64,000 nt of DNA from 55-13 sp964501275 (GTDB taxonomy: Bacteria; Armatimonadota; Fimbriimonadia; Fimbriimonadales; Fimbriimonadaceae), in contig CAZCSP010000018.1 of assembly GCA_964501275.1 (NCBI GenBank), positions 11,437 through 75,436 on the forward strand, given 5' to 3'. Of the stretch, positions 40,039 to 47,663 are shown piece after piece. The notes beneath the pieces are model-generated. The model saw only the letters and a program-made list of their open reading frames with translations. It was not told the DNA's origin and did not search any database. The translations under genes and the position numbers were made by a program. Positions within the stretch are counted from its first letter, which is position 1; the number at the start of each line of letters is the position of its first letter.

Positions 40039-41457
40039 CTAGGCGAAGATGGCGAGAGCGGCGGCCCCGTAGAGGCCTGCCTCGGTCCCGAATGGGCTCT
40101 CGTGGACCCCGAGCCGCGATAAGTGGGGTCTCATCCAGGAACTTAACCCGACCGAGCCGGCGATCACCACGTCGTCGGGGAAGTAGAGATTTTGAATGGA
40201 GAACAGTGAGTCTTCCAGAGCCTGGATGCCGACCCGTTTCTGCTCCTCGGAAGGTTCGCGGGTCAGGTTGATGCCGCCCAAAACATCTTCATAGGTCCGT
40301 CCGTCGGAGGTGGGGAGGTCGTTGATGCGGGGATATTCTCCCCGGCGTCCCATCCAGATCTGTCCATCCTGAACAAAACCGCACCCGACCCCGGTGCCCA
40401 GAGCCAGCGTCGCTACCCGACGACCCGCGAATTGGGGCAGGCAGGCATGGCCCCATGCGGTGGCATGGCCATCTCCGTGGGCGTGGGTGGGAAGGCCGAG
40501 GGTTCGCTCGCTGAACTCAATCCCAATCTGGTCGGGCATGAGGTACTCCTTGGCGGTCCAGCAAATACCGGTTCGAGGATCGACGATGCCTCCCGTGCCG
40601 ATACCCAGCCGCGCTGCCCCATACTTGGCTGCCATCTCTCTGATCCATGCCAGCCGATCTTCCCGTTTGGGCGGGTTGGGGGTGCGTTCGGACTCCAATA
40701 GCTGCCAGCCAGAGGTGAATATCCCAAACCGAAGCCAAGTCCCGCCAATGTCTACCGCTCCGATCCTCTCCGAAGGGTCGGTGTGGGCTGGGAGGAGGGC
40801 GCGGGTTTGCTTGATCGGGTCGTTGATGGCTCCCCCGACGACAACCCCGACCGCTCCGATACGTCGCGCCGCCTCGACCTGCCAACGCTGGGAGTAGCGG
40901 CCTTCGGCGATCACCGGAAGACCCATCGGGATAACTGCCCGAAGCAGTTCGAGGTCGGGACCGTCGGTCGCGGGGCGAGCCGAGGTGTATCCTGCCAGTG
41001 TCGTCCCGAGCAGATCCGCGCCGGAGGCCTTGGCGTATTGGGCCGATTCGAATGAGTCGCAGTCCGCCATCGCAACCGCCCCACCCTGATGGATGGCAGC
41101 AACCAGTTGCGGTAAAGACTGGCCGAAAGGCCGACTCCGCGCGGTTCCATCCAGGGCGATCACCTCGCAGCCGAGTTCAAGCAGGGCCGATACCTCCGCC
41201 AAGGTCGGGGTGATGTAGATTTCGCTGTCCGCATAAGGCCGTTTGATCAACCCGATCACAGGCGCATCGATCTGCCCCGTGATCGCCCGGATGTTCTCCA
41301 CTCCCTGGAGGCGAAGGACTTGGACGCCTTCGTTCAATGAAGCCTGGGCGAGTCTGAGCAAGGTAGCCGGATCGTCGACGGGGGACCCCTCGCTAGCCTG
41401 CACCGACGCGACCAACGGACACTCGAGCAAGAGATTCATCAGGCCATCGAGGGACAT
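40039..41457 (-). CDS. nanEK: Fused N-acylmannosamine-6-phosphate epimerase / ROK kinase (NanE-NanK)
   Basis: 472 residues in two domains. Residues 1-225 are NanE, a TIM barrel converting ManNAc-6-P to GlcNAc-6-P: LVASVQASEGSPVDDP, GLIKRPYADSEIYITPT (with the catalytic-type Lys72), ALDGTARSRP, and PVIAEGRY (Glu185). Residues 232-472 are a ROK kinase: AVDIGGTWLRFGIF (ATP phosphate loop), HGDGHATAWGHA (catalytic Asp region) and LALGTGVGCGFVQDG. The kinase would phosphorylate ManNAc. The zinc-binding CxCGxxGCxE signature of most ROK proteins is absent. The fusion couples two consecutive steps of sialic acid/ManNAc use. Confidence 0.88.
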   Translation of the reverse strand: MSLDGLMNLLLECPLVASVQASEGSPVDDPATLLRLAQASLNEGVQVLRLQGVENIRAITGQIDAPVIGLIKRPYADSEIYITPTLAEVSALLELGCEVIALDGTARSRPFGQSLPQLVAAIHQGGAVAMADCDSFESAQYAKASGADLLGTTLAGYTSARPATDGPDLELLRAVIPMGLPVIAEGRYSQRWQVEAARRIGAVGVVVGGAINDPIKQTRALLPAHTDPSERIGAVDIGGTWLRFGIFTSGWQLLESERTPNPPKREDRLAWIREMAAKYGAARLGIGTGGIVDPRTGICWTAKEYLMPDQIGIEFSERTLGLPTHAHGDGHATAWGHACLPQFAGRRVATLALGTGVGCGFVQDGQIWMGRRGEYPRINDLPTSDGRTYEDVLGGINLTREPSEEQKRVGIQALEDSLFSIQNLYFPDDVVIAGSVGLSSWMRPHLSRLGVHESPFGTEAGLYGAAALAIFA

Positions 41458-41489
41458 GGCGGAGATTTTACGCCCATAATTGAGTTGCC

Positions 41490-42443
41490 TTGCCCAAAGT
41501 CCACCTGATCAACCCGATGCGAAACCCGGCGGGCGGCAGCGAACACCGCACGATCTCCCTCTTCGAACTCCTCGCCGAGGTCGGCGACGTGCAAATTTGG
41601 TCAGAGGAGGACCCCCACCTGTCCTTTGTCGGGCAGGTTCCAATCCGCAAGATCGGCCCTCCCGCTAGTTTTCCCCAAGGCGGCAATCTTGTGTTTGTGG
41701 GTACCTACTTCTCGATGGGCGGTTGGCTCAAGGCGGCTCGCCCCAACCGGGTCATTCTGATCCACAACCTGGACCAGCCCGCGCGCCTTAGGGAGATTTA
41801 CAGAGCTCTGCAACAGATCGATGTCCCTCGGCCGGAAGTAGTCTATGCGTCGGAAGGGATCGCCCGATCTACCCCCGAGATCGCCGGGACCGTCCAAGAA
41901 TCGCCCATCGACCTGGAGCGTTTTCAGCCTTCAGGAGCCCGTTCAGGTGGATTTACGCTTGGCCGCTTGAGCCGAGATGTCTATGACAAACACCACCCCG
42001 GCGACCCCGAAATTTACCAGGCCCTTGCCGCCCAGGGTGTAAAGGTCAGGTTGATGGGAGCTACCTGTTTGGGGTTGGCGGGAGAAGGAATCGAAGTCCT
42101 GCCGGAGGCCGCCGAGCCCGCCGACCGGTTTCTGCAAGGCCTGGACTGCTTCTTTTACCGAACTCATCCCGACTGGTACGAGACGTTTGGGCGCGTGGTT
42201 TTCGAGGCTATGGCGACCGGGCTGCCGGTAGTGGCCGAGTCGCGGCACGGATATGCAGAGAACATAGCGGACGGGGTCGATGTGTTACTGGCGGACTCAG
42301 ATGCGCAGGCTTTGGCGGCTATAGAAAAGCTTCGGCAGGATGAGGGGCTCAGGCTGAAAATCGGCAAGGGTGCCAGGGCGAGGGTAGAGGCGATCTATGG
42401 AGCGGAATACCGCGAGAAGATACAAGCGTTCTACAGCGCTTAA
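41490..42443 (+). CDS. Glycosyltransferase family 4-like protein
   Basis: A TTG start at 41490 gives 317 residues; an in-frame stop lies nine bases upstream, so no longer form exists. The N-terminal half has HLINPMRNPAGGSEHRTISLFELL, a GT-B-type acceptor domain start, and VILIHNLDQPARL. The C-terminal half has TLGRLSRDVYDKHHPGDPEIYQAL and the donor-site segment YRTHPDWYETFGRVVFEAMATGLPVVAESRHGYAENI, where E-x-(F/x)-G-x-x-x-x-E-A-M-A is the GT4 nucleotide-sugar motif. Divergent from nanEK. The acceptor is unknown. Confidence 0.85.
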   Translation: MPKVHLINPMRNPAGGSEHRTISLFELLAEVGDVQIWSEEDPHLSFVGQVPIRKIGPPASFPQGGNLVFVGTYFSMGGWLKAARPNRVILIHNLDQPARLREIYRALQQIDVPRPEVVYASEGIARSTPEIAGTVQESPIDLERFQPSGARSGGFTLGRLSRDVYDKHHPGDPEIYQALAAQGVKVRLMGATCLGLAGEGIEVLPEAAEPADRFLQGLDCFFYRTHPDWYETFGRVVFEAMATGLPVVAESRHGYAENIADGVDVLLADSDAQALAAIEKLRQDEGLRLKIGKGARARVEAIYGAEYREKIQAFYSA

Positions 42444-42524
42444 CTCCCGGTTTCCATCACGAGGCAACTTAAATCGACACGCCGGACAAACGCGCGCAGC
42501 CGCCAGTGCGAAACAATGTAACCT

Positions 42525-43634
42525 ATGATCTCTGCGTTAATGTTGCTGGCAATCCAGCCAGTAGCTCATACCCATGCCTGCGCCTCGTTCCTTCCCGACT
42601 ACGATCAAGCAGCGACTTTGCAGGCGAGCCAGACCCAAGTGCCTGACTCCTTGAAAGTTGAAGCCAATCCGGAGGAGACCAACCTGGCCAATGTGCGCCA
42701 ACTCACTTTTGGTGGGCAGAATGCAGAGGCTTATTGGAGTGCGGACGGGAAGAAGATCACCTATCAGACCCGCCAGCCCGAGTACCCGGACGAGCAGATT
42801 TTTACGATGAACGCCGACGGCTCGAACAAGACCTTGATGAGCACCGGCAAGGGGCGGTGTACGTGCAGCTACTTCAGCCCAGACAACAAGTGGCTCTACT
42901 TCAGCAGCACCCACGAGAAGAACGAGGGGGCGCAAAAGGCTCTGGATATGAGCAAGGGCTACTTCTGGATGGTGAACCCCGAGTTCGCTATCTACCGCCG
43001 CTCGACCGATCCCAAGAGGCCGGAGATTCAACGGGTACTGCAGCTTCCCGGCTATGTCGCCGAGACCACCATCGCCCCCAATGGCAAGTTTTTCACCTTC
43101 ACCGCCAGCCATGAGGGCGACTTGGAGATCTATCGGGCGGATATGGACGGGAAGAATGTCAAGCGCCTGACCACCGAGGAAGGCTACGATGGCGGGCCGT
43201 TTGTGAGTTGGGATTCCAAGAAGATCGTCTACCGCCGCGACTTGATCGAGAACGACCAGGAGCGTGACGACTATCGGAAGCTGCTGGCTGAGAACCTGGT
43301 GAGACCCAGCAAGTTGGAGATTTGGATCATGGATGCCGACGGGTCGAACAAGAAGCAGGTGACCAACCTCGGCTGCGCCTCCTTTGCGCCCTTCCTCCAC
43401 CCCGACGGCAAGCGGATCATCTTTGCGACCAACTACGGCGACCCCCAGGGCCGTGAGTTCGATCTTTGGATCATTAATGTGGACGGGACGGGATTGAAGC
43501 GGGTCACCAAGACGCCCGACTTCGACGGCTTCCCGATGTTCAGCCGCGATGGAAAGAAACTCCTCTTCGCCTCCAACCGCTATGGCAAGGTTCGGGGAGA
43601 AACGAACGTGTTTGTGGCCGACTGGAAGGACTGA
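42525..43634 (+). CDS. Exported TolB-like beta-propeller protein
   Basis: 369 residues with a signal-like N-terminus (MISALMLLAIQPVAHTHA). It contains at least five PD40/TolB-type blades: AEAYWSADGKKITYQTRQ, YFSPDNKWLYFSST, TIAPNGKFFTFTASHEGD, ILH(P)DGKRIIFATNYGD-like FLHPDGKRIIFATNYGD and MFSRDGKKLLFASNRYG, each followed by an (I/L)(F/Y/W)xMDxDGSNxKxxT strand. Such propellers usually bind proteins or peptides in the periplasm. No enzyme domain is attached. Precedes lon but the gap includes no obvious shared signals. Confidence 0.8.
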   Translation: MISALMLLAIQPVAHTHACASFLPDYDQAATLQASQTQVPDSLKVEANPEETNLANVRQLTFGGQNAEAYWSADGKKITYQTRQPEYPDEQIFTMNADGSNKTLMSTGKGRCTCSYFSPDNKWLYFSSTHEKNEGAQKALDMSKGYFWMVNPEFAIYRRSTDPKRPEIQRVLQLPGYVAETTIAPNGKFFTFTASHEGDLEIYRADMDGKNVKRLTTEEGYDGGPFVSWDSKKIVYRRDLIENDQERDDYRKLLAENLVRPSKLEIWIMDADGSNKKQVTNLGCASFAPFLHPDGKRIIFATNYGDPQGREFDLWIINVDGTGLKRVTKTPDFDGFPMFSRDGKKLLFASNRYGKVRGETNVFVADWKD

Positions 43635-43745
43635 GCGGTCAGGGACCAGCCCCGCTGGACTGCCTGATTCCACTCCGCATCCCTGCTTGTTTTCACAAGT
43701 CGTCTCTTCTCATTTCCCAAAACCGGTGGTACCTTGCTAGGAAAC

Positions 43746-46124
43746 ATGGCGAAGGCCGCGACTGTTGAGAAGATTTTGGTGCCGGTGCTGGCTGCGCGCG
43801 ACGCGGTCCATTTTCCGTCGCTGATCAACACGCTCAATGTGGTTCGCGAGCCGTCGGTGCGGGCAATCCGCAAGAGCATGGAGACGGACCGGCGGGTCCT
43901 GGTGTTGAGCCAGCGCGATATGTCCCAAGAGGACCCCCGCGTAGACGACCTCTATGTGACGGGCACCCTGAGCGAGACCCTCCAGGCCCTCCCCATGCCC
44001 GATACCTCCCTCCGTGTCGTCTTGAAAGGTCTCAAGCGGGCGCGGGCAACCAAGCTCATCACCAAGACTGGCACCTTTTGGGCGGAAATCGAGGAGATCG
44101 AAGAGTCGGACGATGCCGACCTGAAGGTCGAGGCCGTAATGCGGGCCTGTGTGGACTCCTTCGGCCGGGTCGTGGGGATGAACAAGCAGATTCCCCCAGA
44201 GGCCATGCAGAGCGTCGTCCATATGGAGAGCGCCGGAAAGCTGGCGGATGCTATCGCGCACCACCTACCCCTCAAACCCTCGGAAAAGCAAACTCTTCTG
44301 GAGCAGGTTCATTCCAAGGAACGCCTGGAGAAAGTCTTTGAACTCCTCAAGCGCGAAGAGCAGATTCTGGACTTGGACGCCGACATCCGCAAGCGGGTCG
44401 AGCGGGAACTGGGCGACGGCCAGCGCGAGTTCTTCCTGCGCGAACAGCTCAAGATCATCCAGACTGAGCTTCAGCAGAGGGAACATCGTCTCGGCGAAAC
44501 CGAGGAGTACAAGCAGAAGATCGAGGCCTGCCGAATGCCCGAGGCTGCCCAACAGAAGGCGCTCTCCGAGTTACGCCGCCTCGACCGGACTCCCGCCAGT
44601 TCGCCCGAGGGAATGGTCCTCCGCAATTACCTCGATTGCATGGTGGAGCTTCCTTGGCACCAAATCACAGAAGACCGGATCGATGTCGCGTCCGCTAAAG
44701 AGCTACTCGACGACCAGCACTTTGGGCTCGAAAAGGTCAAAACCCGCATCCTGGACTACCTGGCCGTTAGGCAGTTGAAGGGTTCCATGAGGGGTCCTAT
44801 CCTTTGCTTCGTCGGCCCCCCCGGCGTAGGGAAGACCTCCATCGCCCGATCCATCGCGGAAGCGATGGGGCGCAAATTCGTGAAACTGGCCCTTGGAGGA
44901 GTGCGGGACGAAGCCGAGATCAGAGGCCACCGCCGAACCTATGTCGGCTCCATGCCCGGACGAATCATCCAGGGCTTGCGAACCTGCGGTTCCAAGAATC
45001 CGGTCATCGTCCTGGACGAGATCGACAAGCTGGGCGCCGACTACCAGGGAGACCCGACTTCGGCTTTGCTGGAAGCTCTCGACCCCCAACAGAACGACCG
45101 ATTTAGCGATCACTATATAGAGGCTCCCTTTGACTTGTCGGAGGTCATGTTTGTAGCCACCGCGAATCTGTTGGAGAACATCCCGGCCGCCCTGCGCGAC
45201 CGCATGGAAGTGATCGGCTTCCCCAGCTACACCGACGAAGAGCGGCTCCAAATCGCCACGTCGTTCCTCATCCCCAAGACCCTGGAAGACCACGGGATCA
45301 ATGTCGAGCAGATCGAGATTCCCGAGGCCTCGCTGAAAGAGATCATTCGCGACTACACCCGAGAGGCCGGCGTGCGCGACTTGGAGCGCGCCATTGCGGC
45401 GGTGGCGAGAAAGGCGGCGAGACAGGTTGCCGAAGGGTTCAAGAAGAAGCAGGTGATCGATCAGGTCAGACTCGCCGAGTTCCTTGGCCAGCCCCGTTAT
45501 CGACGCCAAACGAGGTCCGACGAGGACATGGTGGGCAGCGCGACCGGCTTGGTGGTGAGCGAGTACGGCGGCGATGTCATCAGCATCGAGGCCAGCCTGA
45601 TGGAGCCCCACGCCGCCCGAACCGAACTCAGCCTGACCGGGAACCTGGGCGACGTGATGAAAGAGTCGGCCCAGGCGGCATTGACTTTTGTGCGAGCCAA
45701 TAGCGAGGCGCTGGGGATCGGGCGCACCTTTAAGTACGACGTCCACGTCCACGTTCCCCAGGGCTCCATCCCCAAAGACGGCCCCAGCGCGGGCCTGACC
45801 ATCGGCGTGGCCTTGGCGTCGGCGGCTTCGGGAAGGGCGGTCCGACACGACGTGGCGATGACCGGCGAACTCACGCTTCGGGGCAAGGTTCTGCCGGTGG
45901 GCGGCATCCGCGACAAGGTGCTGGCCGCGCATCGGGCGGGAATCAAGACGGTGATCATCCCCTCGGAGAACGCCATCGAACTCGAGGACGTGCCCGCTAC
46001 GGTTCTGGCGGAGCTAGACGTCCACCTGGTCGCCGACCTCTTCAAGGCCCTGGACATCGCGCTAATCCCCGATGGCAAAGCCAAACAAGTCGCCTACGCC
46101 CACGACCCATTTGCCAAGGGTTAA
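43746..46124 (+). CDS. lon: ATP-dependent Lon protease
   Basis: ATG 43746 gives 792 residues; TTG 43734 is an unlikely alternative. It is the cytosolic quality-control protease that unfolds and degrades proteins. The N-terminal LON domain starts ILVPVLAARDAVHFPSLINTLNVVREPSV. The Walker A is GPPGVGKTS (residues 356-364), Walker B VIVLDEID (420-427), and the proteolytic dyad lies in PKDGPSAGLTIG (Ser681) and RDKVLAAHRAGI (Lys724). The start of the LON domain is slightly unusual (INT-L-N-V-V-R-E where the family has P-L-F-V-G-R). All domains are intact. Confidence 0.96.
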   Translation: MAKAATVEKILVPVLAARDAVHFPSLINTLNVVREPSVRAIRKSMETDRRVLVLSQRDMSQEDPRVDDLYVTGTLSETLQALPMPDTSLRVVLKGLKRARATKLITKTGTFWAEIEEIEESDDADLKVEAVMRACVDSFGRVVGMNKQIPPEAMQSVVHMESAGKLADAIAHHLPLKPSEKQTLLEQVHSKERLEKVFELLKREEQILDLDADIRKRVERELGDGQREFFLREQLKIIQTELQQREHRLGETEEYKQKIEACRMPEAAQQKALSELRRLDRTPASSPEGMVLRNYLDCMVELPWHQITEDRIDVASAKELLDDQHFGLEKVKTRILDYLAVRQLKGSMRGPILCFVGPPGVGKTSIARSIAEAMGRKFVKLALGGVRDEAEIRGHRRTYVGSMPGRIIQGLRTCGSKNPVIVLDEIDKLGADYQGDPTSALLEALDPQQNDRFSDHYIEAPFDLSEVMFVATANLLENIPAALRDRMEVIGFPSYTDEERLQIATSFLIPKTLEDHGINVEQIEIPEASLKEIIRDYTREAGVRDLERAIAAVARKAARQVAEGFKKKQVIDQVRLAEFLGQPRYRRQTRSDEDMVGSATGLVVSEYGGDVISIEASLMEPHAARTELSLTGNLGDVMKESAQAALTFVRANSEALGIGRTFKYDVHVHVPQGSIPKDGPSAGLTIGVALASAASGRAVRHDVAMTGELTLRGKVLPVGGIRDKVLAAHRAGIKTVIIPSENAIELEDVPATVLAELDVHLVADLFKALDIALIPDGKAKQVAYAHDPFAKG

Positions 46125-46139
46125 CCCTGACTTCCTACC

Positions 46140-46171
46140 GTAACGCCGATACGCCGTAATGCCGCTTTGCC
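46140..46171 (-). repeat. Four tandem octamers, GGCRWWRC type, inverted
   Basis: On the + strand GTAACGCC GATACGCC GTAATGCC GCTTTGCC; on the minus strand GGCAAAGC GGCATTAC GGCGTATC GGCGTTAC. Same period and lead (GGCA/G) as 36020-36051. Lies between the lon and Tudor-like stops. Confidence 0.65.
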
Positions 46172-46172
46172 G

Positions 46173-46493
46173 TTAAATGTTGGCCTGGTCGATGCGGATC
46201 ATGCAGACGCTGGTGACCTCTTGGTCGCCGTCGTCATAGGCGATGTGGAGCGCATGGCCATGGACCGCCGAAACCTTGCCCGGATAGTAGGCGTTCCCTC
46301 CCTTCCAGCGAGCCTGGATCGCGGTTCCCACGCGAACCTCCAATGGCCGGACCTCGTCGAGGTCGACAAAGGATCGCCCGCCATCGTCAAACTGAACCTC
46401 CAACTCGCCAGAGGTCCCCACGATCACTCCCGGATACCACCACGACTTCTCCAGCGGCCAACGGGCCAATACTCTTTCACCAAGAATTGCCAT
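46173..46493 (-). CDS. Tandem Tudor/Agenet-like domain protein
   Basis: 106 residues made almost entirely of two similar barrels: VLARWPLEKSWWYPGVIVGTSGELEVQFDDGGRSFVDLDEVRPL (about 8-51) and IQARWKGGNAYYPGKVSAVHGHALHIAYDDGDQEVTSVCMIRI (about 59-101). Each has the pattern (V/I)xARW...WYPG.I/V...VxFDDG....V....I, as in Tudor/Agenet domains that bind methylated residues or DNA/RNA partners in eukaryotes. No other domain is attached. Bacterial proteins of this design exist but are hardly characterised. Convergent with lon. Confidence 0.75.
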   Translation of the reverse strand: MAILGERVLARWPLEKSWWYPGVIVGTSGELEVQFDDGGRSFVDLDEVRPLEVRVGTAIQARWKGGNAYYPGKVSAVHGHALHIAYDDGDQEVTSVCMIRIDQANI

Positions 46494-46533
46494 GCCTCCA
46501 GCCTAGCAGAAAGGTGTAAGCACGTGGCACCCT

Positions 46534-46664
46534 GGACCTCCAGGTCCGGGTTTCCTGAGAGTTCCTGTAGGCGGCGGATGCATTGTGCCGCCGTCCAGAT
46601 TGCTACAAAACCCCTCGGACCTGGAGGTCCAAGGCACGGATGGCCCGGACGTGGACGTCCAGTA
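46534..46664. repeat. Composite repeat upstream of the 46682 gene
   Basis: GGACC-TCC-AGGTCC (46534-46547), CCTGTAGGCGGCGGATGCAT (within 46563-46596), GGACCTGGAGGTCC (46617-46630) and GGACGTGGACGTCC (46647-46660). The order and most of the sequence recur downstream of the gene at 47314-47405 in the same orientation, but here the inverted right arm is missing. Confidence 0.8.
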
Positions 46665-46681
46665 GACTTGCTAAAACAAAA

Positions 46682-47311
46682 ATGATCCTCAGCATTGTGT
46701 GTTTCGGTTTGGTCGGAACTGGCCAAGTACAAGGGGCAACTTCTTTCACCGACCGCACCTGGGGCAAGGTTCAGGTTGAGTGGAAAGTTAGGCGAGAGCA
46801 GACCTGCGTCGGACTCCACGTCAGTTCATCCTATACTTGGCACAACGAAACCTATGGCGCTGAGCGGACGCAGTGGTACGAGCACGAGTTCGTGCCAGAG
46901 GTGAAGTTTTTCGTTCCGATCCGAGTTGCTAATTCAACCGGGCCGCAACTCGTCGCCTATGTGACGAGGGCGAACTGGGCAGACTATCTTATCTTTGCCC
47001 CATCTGACGGCGACGTCAAGAAGGTCTTCTCCTTCTCCTGCCGCGATTCCAGCGCCGTCTCTTGGAAAGCAACCAATGGCCGCTTGATGGAGATCACAAC
47101 CTACGACAAGTTCGAGCCTGTTCCCGAGCGTCTGGCAAGGCAGGCGAAGGGCGACCAGCGATGGATGCTCGTTTCAACCTGGACGTGGGATCGGACAAAT
47201 GAGAGTTGGAAGCAAAGCTCCAAGAAGTGGTCCACGTATCGATCCGGCCACGACCTGCCCGTTCCCAAAGAGGACTTGCCTCGCAAGTTCTCCTTTGCTT
47301 GGCCTGACTGA
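46682..47311 (+). CDS. Exported protein of unknown function
   Basis: ATG 46682 gives 209 residues with a signal peptide (MILSIVCFGLVGTGQVQGA). The mature part is beta-rich and rich in Trp, Tyr and Thr (WHNETYGAERTQWYEHEFVPEVKFFVPIRV, MLVSTWTWDRTNESWKQSSKKW), without recognised motifs. The gene is flanked on both sides by direct copies of a composite repeat, 34 bases of which (46563-46596 and 47314-47347) are identical. It may therefore have moved or been duplicated as a cassette. The longer upstream frame to 46583 is repeat. Confidence 0.5.
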   Translation: MILSIVCFGLVGTGQVQGATSFTDRTWGKVQVEWKVRREQTCVGLHVSSSYTWHNETYGAERTQWYEHEFVPEVKFFVPIRVANSTGPQLVAYVTRANWADYLIFAPSDGDVKKVFSFSCRDSSAVSWKATNGRLMEITTYDKFEPVPERLARQAKGDQRWMLVSTWTWDRTNESWKQSSKKWSTYRSGHDLPVPKEDLPRKFSFAWPD

Positions 47312-47313
47312 CA

Positions 47314-47453
47314 TCCTGTAGGCGGCGGATGCATTGTGCCGCCGTCCGCGCCGAATGCCCCCTGGAGGTCCAAGGCACGGAGACCGGGACGTGGACGTCC
47401 AGGCTACGGGGTTACGGCTGTAGACGGCGGCACAATGCATCCGCCGCCTACAG
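47314..47453. repeat. 140-bp element with 31-bp perfect inverted ends
   Basis: The left arm CTGTAGGCGGCGGATGCATT (47316-47346) and right arm (47423-47453) are exact inverse copies over 31 bases. The interior carries CTGGAGGTCC and GGACGTGGACGTCC, i.e. TCC-type palindromes. It starts three bases after the stop of the previous gene. Confidence 0.88.
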
Positions 47454-47482
47454 AGGCAATCTCAAAACCAGAGGAAAGACGA

Positions 47483-47581
47483 TTACCGCGGAGAAACAGA
47501 AAAACCAAGGGCGCAAAGAAGCGCTCTCTGCCTGCCGCCTTCCCTTTGTGACTCTTTGCTTCTTCGTTTCTTCGCGGTGAA
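47483..47581. repeat. 99-bp inverted repeat of the GGAGAAAC/GTTTCTTC type
   Basis: TTACCGCGGAGAAAC (47483-47497) and GTTTCTTCGCGGTGAA (47566-47581), with inner AACCAAGGGCGCAAAGAAGC and GACTCTTTGCTTCTTC. Same family as 21703-21790. Confidence 0.75.
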
Positions 47582-47630
47582 GAGGAACTTAGCCACTTGA
47601 GCTTGCCCTACAGAACCCGAGGCTGGCGGT

Positions 47631-47648
47631 GCCGATCTGGAGATCGGC
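47631..47648. repeat. TCC-loop palindrome GCCGATCTGGAGATCGGC
   Basis: Perfect palindromic stem followed by GGTCCATCGG; the inverse copy is at 5693-5710. Confidence 0.8.
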
Positions 47649-47663
47649 GGTCCATCGGTCCAT

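Noticed and set aside
41481..41490. TTG start of the glycosyltransferase as a misannotation of an upstream ATG
   Set aside because: An in-frame stop lies nine bases upstream and the protein fold begins at once, so TTG stands.
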